A stretch of 52,508 bases of DNA from CAZAXU01 sp964489245 (GTDB taxonomy: Bacteria > Bacteroidota > Bacteroidia > Flavobacteriales > Flavobacteriaceae), in assembly GCA_964489245.1 (NCBI GenBank), contig CAZAXU010000008.1, positions 1 through 52,508 of the forward strand. The letters are read 5' to 3'. Of this stretch, positions 27,049 to 35,643 are shown piece by piece. The notes beneath the pieces are model-generated. The model made no database searches. It saw only the letters and a list, made by a program, of their open reading frames with translations, and was not told where the DNA came from. Position 1 is the first letter of the stretch. Each line of letters begins with the position of its first letter. The translations under genes were made by a program, and so were the position numbers.

Positions 27049-27723
27049 TCATTGATTCTTCTGCTCATTTTCAATAAAATTACCGTTTTCATCGAACTGT
27101 TTTAAAAAATCTTCATCTTCCGGATAAATTTTTACCGTTTTATCTTTTTTATATTGATGCTTTAAATTTTTTCCAAAAACCAAAGCCAATACCAAACCTG
27201 AAATGAAACCGGATAAGTGTCCTTCCCACGAAATATAGTCGATAACGGGGAACATAAACCATACCAAACCTCCATACAGGAACACTACTATCAAAGAAAC
27301 GGCAATCAGCCTATAATATTTTATAATCAATCCACTAAAAAACAAAAAGCTTATCAGCATATAGTTAATTCCGCTTATTCCTATGTGATAAGACGGTCTG
27401 CCAAGAATCCAAGTGCCTATTCCTGTCATCAAAAAACCCGGCAACAGTACTTTCCATGCAACTTGCTTATAGTGATAAAATAAAAATGCTGTTAATATAA
27501 ATAATGGTATGGAATTATTAAAAACATGCATAAAATCTCCATGTATAAACGGAGAAAACAATATGCCCCGAAGACCAAATGTTTTTCTTGGAAAAACACC
27601 ATATTCCGTAAAATCACAACCGAAAGTAATCTCAATCCAATAAGGCAACCAAATCAGAAAGACAAAAAAGAGCGGAAAGATGATATGTTGAGAAAAACTT
27701 TTATACTCCGATGACTTGTTCAT
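27049..27723 (-). CDS. Rhomboid-family intramembrane serine protease
   Basis: 224 residues with about six transmembrane helices. The catalytic dyad is visible: Ser117 in HIGISGINY (the GxSG motif) and His169 in SWEGHLSGFISG, the TM6 signature. The HxxxN-like HVFNNSIPL in TM2 fits the oxyanion region. After the membrane core there is a charged cytoplasmic tail (KHQYKKDKTVKIYPEDEDFLKQF). Substrate unknown. Divergent from rarA with only 40 bases between start codons, which hold a 9-bp inverted repeat. Confidence 0.92.
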   Translation of the reverse strand: MNKSSEYKSFSQHIIFPLFFVFLIWLPYWIEITFGCDFTEYGVFPRKTFGLRGILFSPFIHGDFMHVFNNSIPLFILTAFLFYHYKQVAWKVLLPGFLMTGIGTWILGRPSYHIGISGINYMLISFLFFSGLIIKYYRLIAVSLIVVFLYGGLVWFMFPVIDYISWEGHLSGFISGLVLALVFGKNLKHQYKKDKTVKIYPEDEDFLKQFDENGNFIENEQKNQ

Positions 27724-27731
27724 AAAAAAAT

Positions 27732-27757
27732 TATACTTTTATGTCTTCAAAAGTATA
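27732..27757. promoter_or_regulatory. Inverted repeat carrying back-to-back -7 elements (rhomboid / rarA)
   Basis: TATACTTTT (27732-27740) is exactly inverted as AAAAGTATA (27749-27757) around an 8-base centre. The minus-strand copy reads TACTTTTG (27748-27755), a perfect TAnnTTTG for the rhomboid gene. The plus-strand copy reads TACTTTTA (27734-27741), one mismatch, for rarA. The -33 elements are not convincing. Confidence 0.45.
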
Positions 27758-27763
27758 AAAAAA

Positions 27764-29047
27764 ATGTCTATAGAAACACCTTTAGCCGAACGCATTCGTC
27801 CAAAAAATTTAGATGAGTTCATCGGGCAAGAGCATATTATCGGAGCAAAAACCATTCTCAGAAAACAAATAGAATCCAAAATTCTTTCGTCTATAATTAT
27901 CTGGGGACCTCCGGGAATAGGAAAAACAACACTTGCCCAAATCATTGCCAGAGAAACCGAAAGACCTTTTTATAAACTAAGTGCCATAAATTCAGGAGTA
28001 AAAGATATTAGAGAAATTATTAGCAAAACCAAGGATCAGTCCGGTCTTTTTGACCAGTCTGCGCCTATTTTGTTTATTGATGAGATTCACAGATTCAACA
28101 AATCTCAACAAGATTCCTTGCTCGAGGCTGTTGAAAAAGGTTGGGTGACACTTATCGGAGCTACCACTGAAAATCCAAGCTTTGAAGTCAACAATGCCTT
28201 GTTGTCAAGATGCCAGGTCTATACGCTTAAAGCACTTGAAAAAAAGCACTTAAAACAAATTCTGCAAAGAGCAATCAGAGATGATATTTTTTTGAAAGAT
28301 AAAAATATTGAATTGAAAGAAACAGATGCGCTCATTCATTATTCCGGAGGAGATGCACGAAGATTATTAAACATTTTTGAACAAGTTGTGGCTCATACCA
28401 AAGAAAAAAAGATTATAATCAACGATGAATTAATCAAAAACAGCGTAAAAAACAGCCCTATTTTGTTTGACAAAAAAGGTGAATTTTATTATGATATCAT
28501 TTCTGCATTCATCAAATCAATCAGAGGAAGCGACCCAAACGCCGCCATATACTGGCTTGCTCGGCTCATTGAAGGCGGTTCCGATCCTGTTTTTATTGCC
28601 CGAAGATTGATTATTCTTGCCTCGGAAGATATTGGTCTTGCAAATCCAAATGCCTTACTCATTGCCAATGCTGCCTTTGATGCCGTGTCAAAAATAGGTT
28701 GGCCGGAAGCCCGAATTACACTGGCAGAAACCGTAATATATCTAGCCAATTCTCCAAAAAGCAATACTGCCTATACCGCAATCAATGCTGCCCAAAAACT
28801 AGTAAAAGAAACCGGCAATTTGGATGTTCCCATGCAAATTCGAAATGCATCCACTAAACTGATGAAACAACAAGGCTACGGGAAAGACTACAAATATGCC
28901 CATGACTATAAAAACAATTTTGTAGAAATGGACTTTTTACCTGAAGAGCTTAAACATCATACTTTTTATCGACCTCAACAAAATTCTAAAGAACTCAAGT
29001 ATTTGGAGATATTGAAAAAAAGATGGAAAAATCGGTATGACTATTAA
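27764..29047 (+). CDS. rarA: Replication-associated recombination protein A (AAA+ ATPase)
   Basis: 427 residues from ATG 27764, which gives the family start MSIETPLAERIRPKNLDEFIGQEHIIG; the frame runs 16 codons further upstream through promoter-like sequence. Clamp-loader-like AAA+ protein acting at stalled replication forks. Walker A GPPGIGKTTLAQ, Walker B ILFIDEIHRFNKSQQD, sensor TENPSFEVNNALLSRCQVYTL, then the RarA C-terminal tetramerisation region (FIKSIRGSDPNAAIYWLARLIEGGSDPVFIARRL, EDIGLANPNAL, YLANSPKSNTAY). Full length. Confidence 0.96.
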   Translation: MSIETPLAERIRPKNLDEFIGQEHIIGAKTILRKQIESKILSSIIIWGPPGIGKTTLAQIIARETERPFYKLSAINSGVKDIREIISKTKDQSGLFDQSAPILFIDEIHRFNKSQQDSLLEAVEKGWVTLIGATTENPSFEVNNALLSRCQVYTLKALEKKHLKQILQRAIRDDIFLKDKNIELKETDALIHYSGGDARRLLNIFEQVVAHTKEKKIIINDELIKNSVKNSPILFDKKGEFYYDIISAFIKSIRGSDPNAAIYWLARLIEGGSDPVFIARRLIILASEDIGLANPNALLIANAAFDAVSKIGWPEARITLAETVIYLANSPKSNTAYTAINAAQKLVKETGNLDVPMQIRNASTKLMKQQGYGKDYKYAHDYKNNFVEMDFLPEELKHHTFYRPQQNSKELKYLEILKKRWKNRYDY

Positions 29048-29048
29048 G

Positions 29049-30440
29049 CTATCTAACCAAATTTAATCCAAATTGAACAGATTGTTTGTGTGATGAAGAT
29101 AAATCAATCAGCCCTAACAAATTGTCTGCCAACATATACAACTGAACGGCTCCAACATTAAGCGTAAAACCTGCCCCTAAGCTGGTATATGATAAATTAT
29201 CAACCGTGAAGTTTGCTCTGGTTGAAAAATGTTTAGACCAGTTTTTCTCATAAAAAACACTAGCGCCTGTATGAATCTTAACCGGCCTGTATTGTGAGAA
29301 CAAAATAAGCCCCACATATTCTGTATATTCATCTTTCAAGTTGAGAAAATTTTCACAATCTTGTTTTTTTAAATCTCCCAAACCATATTTCACAGATGTA
29401 TATAGACTGGCGGGTCTCAAAGAAAGATAAGAACTTTTCTTACTCACCTTAGGAACTTCATTCTCAAAATCTATTCTTATATCTTTCCAATAGTCAATCA
29501 AACCACTTTTAGGAAATTGAATGCTTGCACCTTCAAATACATAGTCTCCTTTAATTTGGTCAGAACGGGCATCGCTGGCAAAATATATAAATCCTAAATC
29601 CAGCAAAGATGCCGTAAAATAGGTTCTGTAGTCATATTTATAAGTTATGCCTAAATCAACTCCCGGACCATAATTTCCACTAAAGATAAATTTGGTCAAA
29701 TAGTGATTTATCACATCCTTTGAATTTAGATTTTTTCTGTCTGCCAAATCGGCAAAACCGGAAGTTTGTATACTGAGATTGACATCGTCCAGATGATGCG
29801 CATAATAATTATTTTGTCCCGTAGTTGTATAAAATTTTCCTTTGTTTCTAACCGACTGAATATTGATAATTCCGGAATATAATTTTAACCTATAGCCAAA
29901 TGTCAGTTTTGCGTTAATCATTTGATTCACCCCATAGTGAAAGGTCTGAACAAATTCTGTTTTTGTTGCCAAACTGCCAAGTGTGTAAACATCATTCATA
30001 TGCGAGGCATTCCCATCTAGACCGAGTTGAAGAAAGTCTGCAGGAAGATAGGTAATATGATCTATTTCCCAATATAGTCCCATGGATTTAAATCTCTGCA
30101 AATCATCTTTAAAACCATAGGTAAACAAGTCTTGCCTATAGTTTGTCTGTATAAAATCATCGTTACTGAGCTTGCTTATGGTTTTTGAAACCTTATCATT
30201 AAAAGATACATTATTTTTTGCAAAAAGATCACTCACCGCCAAGCCCGAACTACCTGCAAAAAATTGAATATTTGAAGTCAGTGGAATGCCAAATTGTTCA
30301 CTATATTGAAAATAACTTCCGGGGTTTAAACTCAAAGACTGAACATTGGCATTAAAATCATATCCAACGGCATTAAACTGAGTATAAGCTGATTGTAATA
30401 TCAAAACCACGATTATCAAAAATTTATTTCTATACCGCAT
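29049..30440 (-). CDS. Outer-membrane-type beta-barrel protein (DUF5723-like)
   Basis: 463 residues from ATG 30440 (signal peptide MRYRNKFLIIVVLILQSAYTQ). This start follows the upstream gene by 4 bases, whereas the longest frame would overlap it. The mature protein starts FNAVGYDFNANVQSLSLNPGSYF, a pattern of Bacteroidota proteins with PorV/DUF5723-like barrels, and contains many amphipathic strands ending in QFGLNLVR. Function not known. Such proteins are often secreted-surface or outer-membrane and sit beside a small lipoprotein, as here. Confidence 0.7.
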   Translation of the reverse strand: MRYRNKFLIIVVLILQSAYTQFNAVGYDFNANVQSLSLNPGSYFQYSEQFGIPLTSNIQFFAGSSGLAVSDLFAKNNVSFNDKVSKTISKLSNDDFIQTNYRQDLFTYGFKDDLQRFKSMGLYWEIDHITYLPADFLQLGLDGNASHMNDVYTLGSLATKTEFVQTFHYGVNQMINAKLTFGYRLKLYSGIINIQSVRNKGKFYTTTGQNNYYAHHLDDVNLSIQTSGFADLADRKNLNSKDVINHYLTKFIFSGNYGPGVDLGITYKYDYRTYFTASLLDLGFIYFASDARSDQIKGDYVFEGASIQFPKSGLIDYWKDIRIDFENEVPKVSKKSSYLSLRPASLYTSVKYGLGDLKKQDCENFLNLKDEYTEYVGLILFSQYRPVKIHTGASVFYEKNWSKHFSTRANFTVDNLSYTSLGAGFTLNVGAVQLYMLADNLLGLIDLSSSHKQSVQFGLNLVR

Positions 30441-30444
30441 AAGC

Positions 30445-30996
30445 TTACATATCTTTGATATCAAAAAAGAACTTCGCCTTGGTTTGCACATGCAACCGAC
30501 CTGTATCTGTTGGAATGCTTGGAGGGATTAGCTCTGTTTTGATAATTATTTTTCTTGAATTCGTAAATTCCGGATTAGCGGTTTTGGTGAAAGTATAAAT
30601 TTTTTCTCCTTCAGTTGAATGAGCATTGGTGCCCGAAGCAATATCAAGTGTCAAACTATCCACTATTTGATAAGACTCCGTTGCAAAATAATATTTTGTC
30701 AAAAAGCGTCTGTTCAACGAATTTTTATATTTTACACTCAGTTCCAACTTTTTAAACCCATTTCTCGTGTTTCCCTGCTCAAAAAAATTAAAGCCTATTG
30801 TATCATGAAAAACAAACCTTGCACCTGCATTGGGAGGCGTAATATCATCTTTGATCAAATCAAAATAAAACAAATCCGCTTCCACAACCGGCTTATATCT
30901 AAAATCTTTTACTTGGTCAAAATCCAAATTTTTTACACAGGAAAACAAGAACAATGTCAAAATGACTCCTATTGATAAATATAATAATTTCTTCAT
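30445..30996 (-). CDS. Lipoprotein of unknown function
   Basis: 183 residues. The lipobox is LFLFSC (Cys20) after a short hydrophobic signal. The mature part begins VKNLDFDQVKDFRYKPVVEADLFYFDL and contains Ig-like strand patterns (FKKLELSVKYKNSLNRRFLTKYYFATES; KIIIKTELIPPSIPTDTGRLHVQTKAKFFFDI). I do not recognise a catalytic motif. It is directly upstream of and coupled to the barrel-like gene, so the two probably form one envelope complex. Confidence 0.72.
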   Translation of the reverse strand: MKKLLYLSIGVILTLFLFSCVKNLDFDQVKDFRYKPVVEADLFYFDLIKDDITPPNAGARFVFHDTIGFNFFEQGNTRNGFKKLELSVKYKNSLNRRFLTKYYFATESYQIVDSLTLDIASGTNAHSTEGEKIYTFTKTANPEFTNSRKIIIKTELIPPSIPTDTGRLHVQTKAKFFFDIKDM

Positions 30997-31375
30997 ATGT
31001 TGTTCGCTATCGGTTATTGTGATAATTCAAAACACTATCTTTTTAAAACAGGCAGAATTAAGTGCTTTTCACAGCAAAAATCATTCCATTTTTTATCAAA
31101 AAGTCTAAAAAATTATCTTTCTAGTGTTAAGTCAGGCATGTTATGTCATATAAGTCAGAGAGAATTTTGTTGAGAGCAAGGCAAAAATCCTCGGCATAGC
31201 CGTTTTATGACTAAAATTTTTAACGCAGCTACCGGCAAAGTTAACAAGACTCGGTATGATAATAATATACTCGACTTGACACTAATTTTGAACGGCAAAT
31301 GTAACAGATTATTTTTTACTCGTGTAATTTTTAACATTTAAGAATATTAGGTATTATATTCATATATTTGCAGAC
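30997..31375. other. Gene-free 379-base spacer with structured middle part
   Basis: No convincing gene. A 60-codon minus-strand frame (31155-31337) has no family resemblance or start signal. The middle (about 31150-31300) is less AT-rich than the flanks and shows short complementary blocks, for example CGGC-ATA-GCCG (31192-31202) and a GCTACCG further down that can pair with CGG..TAGC. The half next to miaB is very AT-rich and holds a TATATTTG promoter element (31363-31370). Confidence 0.5.
31363..31370 (+). promoter_or_regulatory. -7 promoter element immediately before miaB
   Basis: TATATTTG matches TAnnTTTG and ends 5 bases before the miaB ATG. If used, transcription would begin at or next to the start codon, giving a leaderless message. 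No TTG stands at a suitable -33 distance. Confidence 0.35.
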
Positions 31376-32824
31376 ATGGAAAATCGGAGAAATTCAAACA
31401 ACAAAATTGACGAGAAATTACAAGGAAAAAGTCTCGAATTTTCTCAAAAAAAAACCAATCAAAAAAAAGTATTCATTGAAAGTTATGGATGCCAAATGAA
31501 TATGAACGATTCTGAAATTGTTGCATCCATTCTCCTGAAACAAGGTTATAATACTACAAATAGAATTGAAGAAGCAGACCTGATTCTTATCAACACTTGT
31601 TCTATCAGAGAAAAAGCAGAAACTACCGTTCGCAACCGACTAAAACAATTCAATAATTTAAAAAAAGGGAATTCTAAAACAAAAATCGGGTTGATGGGGT
31701 GTATGGCAGAGCGACTAAAAGATAAAATTTTTGAAGAGGAGAAACTGGTAGATTTGATAATCGGTCCGGATGCTTACAGAGATCTTCCCAATTTAATCGA
31801 TGAATTGGAAGACGGAAGAAAAGCTGTTAATGTGTTGCTAAGCAAAGAGGAAACCTATGAGGATATTGAACCGGTCAGGCTTAACTCAAATGGCGTTTCC
31901 GCCTTTGTTTCCATCACGCGAGGATGTGACAATATGTGTACTTTTTGCGTAGTACCTTTCACCCGCGGAAGAGAACGCAGCAGAAATCCTGAAAGCATCT
32001 TGAAAGAAATCGAAAATCTGCAACAAAAAAATTTCAAAGAAGTAACACTTTTGGGACAAAACGTGGATAGTTATCTTTGGTATGGTGGCGGATTGAAAAA
32101 AGATTTTGATAAAGCAGATGTCGCAACCAAAAAGAAAGCCGTTGATTTTGCCCGATTACTTGAAATGGTTGCTTTAAGATTTCCCGATATTCGCATTAGA
32201 TTTTCCACATCTAATCCTCAAGATTTCAATCTTGATGTAATCCGTACCATGGCAAAACATCAAAACATTGCCAAACATATTCATCTTCCGGTTCAATCCG
32301 GTAGCGACCATGTTTTGAAAAAAATGAACAGAAAGCATACCAGAGAACAATATATGCAAATCATCGACCAAATCAGAACCATTATCCCAGATTGTGCTAT
32401 CTCTCAAGATATGATTGCCGGATTCAGCGGAGAAACCGATGCAGATCACCTACAAACACTTTCTTTAATGGATTATGTAAAATATGACTTTGGATTTATG
32501 TTTGCCTATTCTGTCCGACCGGGAACACTTGGCGCCAAGAAATTTGAAGACGATGTGCCACAAGACATAAAGTCTAAAAGGTTGAGAGAAATCATAGATA
32601 AACAACAAGAACACAGCCTGTATAGAATGAAAAAATTCATTGGCAAAACCGTTGATGTGCTCATTGAAGGCAATTCAAAAAAATCAGACCGACACTGGAT
32701 GGGACGAAATTCTCAGAATGCCGTTGTCATTTTTCCAAAATCAAACAATGAGAAATCGGGAGATTTTGTACAAGTGAAAATCAATGATTGTACATCTGCA
32801 ACTCTATTTGGAGAAAAGGTGTAG
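31376..32824 (+). CDS. miaB: tRNA-2-methylthio-N6-dimethylallyladenosine synthase MiaB
   Basis: 482 residues. Radical-SAM methylthiotransferase that adds a 2-methylthio group to i6A37 in tRNAs. The N-terminal UPF0004 domain has the three Fe-S cysteines Cys39 (SYGCQMN), Cys75 (NTCSIREKAE) and Cys109 (MGCMAERL). The radical-SAM CxxxCxxC is Cys184, Cys188 and Cys191 in RGCDNMCTFCVVPFTRGRERSR. A C-terminal TRAM domain follows (FIGKTVDVLIEGNSKKSDRHWMGRN). The N-terminal 30 residues are a charged extension seen in other Flavobacteriia. Confidence 0.97.
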   Translation: MENRRNSNNKIDEKLQGKSLEFSQKKTNQKKVFIESYGCQMNMNDSEIVASILLKQGYNTTNRIEEADLILINTCSIREKAETTVRNRLKQFNNLKKGNSKTKIGLMGCMAERLKDKIFEEEKLVDLIIGPDAYRDLPNLIDELEDGRKAVNVLLSKEETYEDIEPVRLNSNGVSAFVSITRGCDNMCTFCVVPFTRGRERSRNPESILKEIENLQQKNFKEVTLLGQNVDSYLWYGGGLKKDFDKADVATKKKAVDFARLLEMVALRFPDIRIRFSTSNPQDFNLDVIRTMAKHQNIAKHIHLPVQSGSDHVLKKMNRKHTREQYMQIIDQIRTIIPDCAISQDMIAGFSGETDADHLQTLSLMDYVKYDFGFMFAYSVRPGTLGAKKFEDDVPQDIKSKRLREIIDKQQEHSLYRMKKFIGKTVDVLIEGNSKKSDRHWMGRNSQNAVVIFPKSNNEKSGDFVQVKINDCTSATLFGEKV

Positions 32825-32826
32825 AA

Positions 32827-33132
32827 CTACTGTTTATCCACAATTTCCAATTCCGTAGAGAAGTATAAGACTTTGGAGAGAAATTTTTGATTGATTTGAT
32901 GCAAGAAATTTTCCAATTCATTTTGCTTAAAGATTTCCAGATTTTTCTTGTCTGTCCTAAATTGAACCGCATAAGAAATTGAATCGATATAATCTGAAAC
33001 AACCCTGCCGGTTTCTGCAGATTTCAGCAAACCACTCTTGAGCATTTCCGGAATAAAAACAGATTTTATATAAGCCAAGTATTCTCGCTCAATTTCAGGT
33101 TCTACACTAAAAGTAATATTAAAAATATACAT
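32827..33132 (-). CDS. DUF4286 family protein
   Basis: 101 residues of a small soluble alpha/beta protein known only as DUF4286. The start MYIFNITFSVEPEIEREYLAYIKSVFIPEML and the YAVQFRTD segment match the family. Possibly a ferredoxin-like (dimeric alpha-beta barrel) fold. It converges with miaB (2-base gap) and follows the GH3 gene by 13 bases, probably as the last gene of that transcript. Confidence 0.85.
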   Translation of the reverse strand: MYIFNITFSVEPEIEREYLAYIKSVFIPEMLKSGLLKSAETGRVVSDYIDSISYAVQFRTDKKNLEIFKQNELENFLHQINQKFLSKVLYFSTELEIVDKQ

Positions 33133-33145
33133 AAATCATTTTTTA

Positions 33146-34645
33146 TCACTCACATACGTCCAATTCCATGAGCTTGTCTGCGATTTTCCTATCATCAGAC
33201 AGACGGGGAAGTTTATTTTGCCCTCCTAATTTCCCGATAGATTTCATATAAGCATCAAAACCTCCGGTTTTTACCCTTGTGATTTTAAGCGGTTGCAAAA
33301 CTTTTCCATCAATCAAGTCCTTGTAATAAACATTCTGACTCAACATGCTCTGTTCTATTTCTCCAGCCAATTGTTCCATGTTTTCAAGCCTGTCTCCAAA
33401 CTCTATAAACCATTCGTGATATGGCAAACCTTCTGTGGGATGTATTTGTGGTGCCACCGTAAACTCCGACACAATTGCACCTGTTTTTTTTATTGCAAAT
33501 TTCAATGCTGTCTCAACTTCTTTAGCAATAACATGCTCTCCAAAAGCAGAAATAAAATGCTTTATTCTTCCGGTCACTTTGATTCGATAAGGATGAGTTG
33601 ATGTAAACATAATTGTATCTCCTATATTATATCCCCAAAGTCCTGCATTAGTGTGCAAAATAACGGCATAATTTACACCTGTTTTTACTTCACCGATGGA
33701 CAATCTTGTGGGATTTTTATCATTAATCTCATCCACAGGAACAAATTCATAGAACATGCCGTTATCCAACAACAACAACATATCATCTCTTTTTTGCCAA
33801 TCTTGAAAAGCAAAAAAACCTTCAGATGCCGGATATAATTCAATGCTATCCACTTTTCTTCCGATTAAATTTTCAAATTTATTCCGATAGGGTTCAAAAT
33901 TCAAACCGCCATAGACAAACAAATTAAAATTCGGAAAAATTTCACCTACTTTTTTTCCGGATTTTACAATTAGTTTTTCAAAATAGGTCTGTACCCAAGA
34001 CGGAATGCCGCTAATCAATCTCATATCTTCCGATGCTGTCTCATCCACAATCCTATCCACCTTTTTTTCCCAATCTTCAACAAGATTAGTTTCCCAGCTG
34101 GGCATCCGATTTCTTTGCAGATATCCGGGAACAAAATGTGCCACGATTCCTGAAAGTCTTCCTGTTTTAATTCCTCCCACTTCTTTCAAAATCGGACTTC
34201 CTTGTAAAAAAATCATTTTTCCGTCTAAAAAATTTGATTTTCCGGTATCATTAATATAATGTAACAATGCGTGTTTTGCCGCCTTGATATGATTGGGCAT
34301 GGATTCCTTTGTAATCGGGATATATTTTGTGCCCGAGGTCGTTCCCGATGTCTTGGCAAAATAAATGGGTCTGCCCTTCCAAAGTACATTATAGGCACCA
34401 TTGATAATCTGCTCGATATAGGGGCGAAAATCTTCATATGATCTGATGGGAATATGAGATTTTAAGTCCGCATAAGTAACTATGTTTGAAAAGCCATGAT
34501 CTTTTCCGAATCGAGTATTCTCTGCAGCAGAAAGCAATTGCCGCATCACGCGTTCCTGTGTCTTTACAGGATTATTAACCCATTTGGCATTTTTTTTTGC
34601 AACATGTCCGGCATATATCTTTGCCAAGATAGCTTTAAGCCCCAT
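33146..34645 (-). CDS. GH3 auxin-responsive-promoter-like acyl-adenylating protein
   Basis: 499 residues of the GH3 superfamily (ANL-type adenylating fold). The ATP-binding loop is FAKTSGTTSGTKYIPIT; downstream come NLFVYGGLNFEPYRNKFENLIG, YPASEGFFAFQDW, LHTNAGLWGYNIGDTIMFTS and RIKHFISAFGEHVIAKEVE. In plants GH3 proteins conjugate amino acids to hormones; in Bacteroidota the substrate is unknown. Starts 3 bases after the M23 peptidase stop, so it is co-transcribed with it. Confidence 0.93.
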   Translation of the reverse strand: MGLKAILAKIYAGHVAKKNAKWVNNPVKTQERVMRQLLSAAENTRFGKDHGFSNIVTYADLKSHIPIRSYEDFRPYIEQIINGAYNVLWKGRPIYFAKTSGTTSGTKYIPITKESMPNHIKAAKHALLHYINDTGKSNFLDGKMIFLQGSPILKEVGGIKTGRLSGIVAHFVPGYLQRNRMPSWETNLVEDWEKKVDRIVDETASEDMRLISGIPSWVQTYFEKLIVKSGKKVGEIFPNFNLFVYGGLNFEPYRNKFENLIGRKVDSIELYPASEGFFAFQDWQKRDDMLLLLDNGMFYEFVPVDEINDKNPTRLSIGEVKTGVNYAVILHTNAGLWGYNIGDTIMFTSTHPYRIKVTGRIKHFISAFGEHVIAKEVETALKFAIKKTGAIVSEFTVAPQIHPTEGLPYHEWFIEFGDRLENMEQLAGEIEQSMLSQNVYYKDLIDGKVLQPLKITRVKTGGFDAYMKSIGKLGGQNKLPRLSDDRKIADKLMELDVCE

Positions 34646-34648
34646 TAT

Positions 34649-35509
34649 CTATTTTTTAAAAGAAAGAAAGTCTTCAGGATTCATAGGATAACCCTTAATC
34701 CAAAGTTCAAAATGCAAATGAGGTCCCGTAGTCTTTTCTCCCGTATTTCCGGACAAGGCTATTACTTCTCCTTGTTTAACAAAGTCTCCTACATTTTTCA
34801 ACAGCTTGTTGTTATGTTTATAAATAGAAATAATGTTATTAGGATGTTCCACAACAACAACATTGCCGGTATCCGAAGTCCAAGACGAAAAAATAATGGT
34901 TCCGTTTGCAATAACTTTAATAGGTGTGTTTTTTTTAACGGCAACATCAACTGCAAAGTGTTTCTTTTTTCTTTCAAATCCCGTGGTAACATTTCCTTTC
35001 ACCGGCGCTATAAAATGATATTTCACTCCTGCCCTTTTTGACGTACCAACACTGAAATGTTCGCGCTCTTCAACTTCTTTTCGCAAGAGAGAGTCTGCTT
35101 TTCCCGGCATTAGTTTGAGCGTATCAGGATTTATTTTGGTTTGTTTGAAATCTTTTTCAAATTCATCCATTGTCAATTCGCCTTTGAACACTTTCTGCAA
35201 TTGATTGATATAAAAAGTATTAATAACCAATTCATTCTCCAATGAATCTGTCTTGAATTTTAAATCGATGGCTTGCTTTCTCAATTTAGGAGCCGTGTAG
35301 CCCGGAATATAAGAGCGAAGCGGTGTAAAAGATATCAAAACAATTGTTCCGACAACAAGCAACAAAGCAAATAAAGTTGTGAAAACAAAAACATTCAGTC
35401 TGTTGAGCCTATAACTGATTTTTTCCTCATAAGTATCTTCATTAATTACCAACAACCTATAATGATAGGTCAGTCTTTTTATCAGTGATCTCTTTTTCTT
35501 TTTACCCAT
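34649..35509 (-). CDS. Membrane-anchored M23 (LytM-type) metallopeptidase
   Basis: 286 residues from ATG 35509 (MGKKKKRSLIKRLTYHYRL); the longest frame adds 13 atypical codons. A short cytoplasmic basic part precedes one transmembrane helix (LNVFVFTTLFALLLVVGTIVLISF). A coiled-coil-like linker (about 80-150) follows, then a C-terminal LytM domain. Zn ligands can be seen in KKHFAVDVAV (H-x3-D, with Ala where HxGxD members have Gly) and in TGPHLHFELW (HxH). Likely cleaves peptidoglycan cross-bridges or acts as a regulator of cell-wall hydrolysis. First gene of M23 - GH3 - DUF4286. Confidence 0.92.
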   Translation of the reverse strand: MGKKKKRSLIKRLTYHYRLLVINEDTYEEKISYRLNRLNVFVFTTLFALLLVVGTIVLISFTPLRSYIPGYTAPKLRKQAIDLKFKTDSLENELVINTFYINQLQKVFKGELTMDEFEKDFKQTKINPDTLKLMPGKADSLLRKEVEEREHFSVGTSKRAGVKYHFIAPVKGNVTTGFERKKKHFAVDVAVKKNTPIKVIANGTIIFSSWTSDTGNVVVVEHPNNIISIYKHNNKLLKNVGDFVKQGEVIALSGNTGEKTTGPHLHFELWIKGYPMNPEDFLSFKK

Positions 35510-35597
35510 TGAAGTAGCAAATATTTCCGTAAAAGTACGAATATTCAAAAAAACAATTATAATCTATTGAAAAAATAATTTTTCAATCCATAAAAAA

Positions 35598-35619
35598 AGA
35601 GACCATAAAAATGGTCTCT
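35598..35619 (-). terminator. Intrinsic terminator after rplY
   Basis: A 9-bp stem AGAGACCAT / ATGGTCTCT with an AAAA loop. On the minus strand it is followed by seven T, 24 bases past the rplY stop. Ends the prs-rplY transcript. Confidence 0.9.
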
Positions 35620-35643
35620 CTTATAGTTTTAAATATGTTCAAG

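Noticed and set aside
30619..30975. 118-codon plus-strand frame opposite the lipoprotein gene
   Set aside because: Antisense shadow without any recognisable domain; the lipoprotein on the other strand has a signal peptide and lipobox.
31155..31337. 60-codon minus-strand reading frame in the spacer before miaB
   Set aside because: No family pattern, no promoter or ribosome-binding context, and composition unlike the neighbouring genes.
34496..35041. 181-codon plus-strand frame opposite the GH3 / M23 genes
   Set aside because: Lies wholly antisense to two clearly recognised genes; its Cys/Phe/His/Asn-rich translation is typical of a shadow frame.
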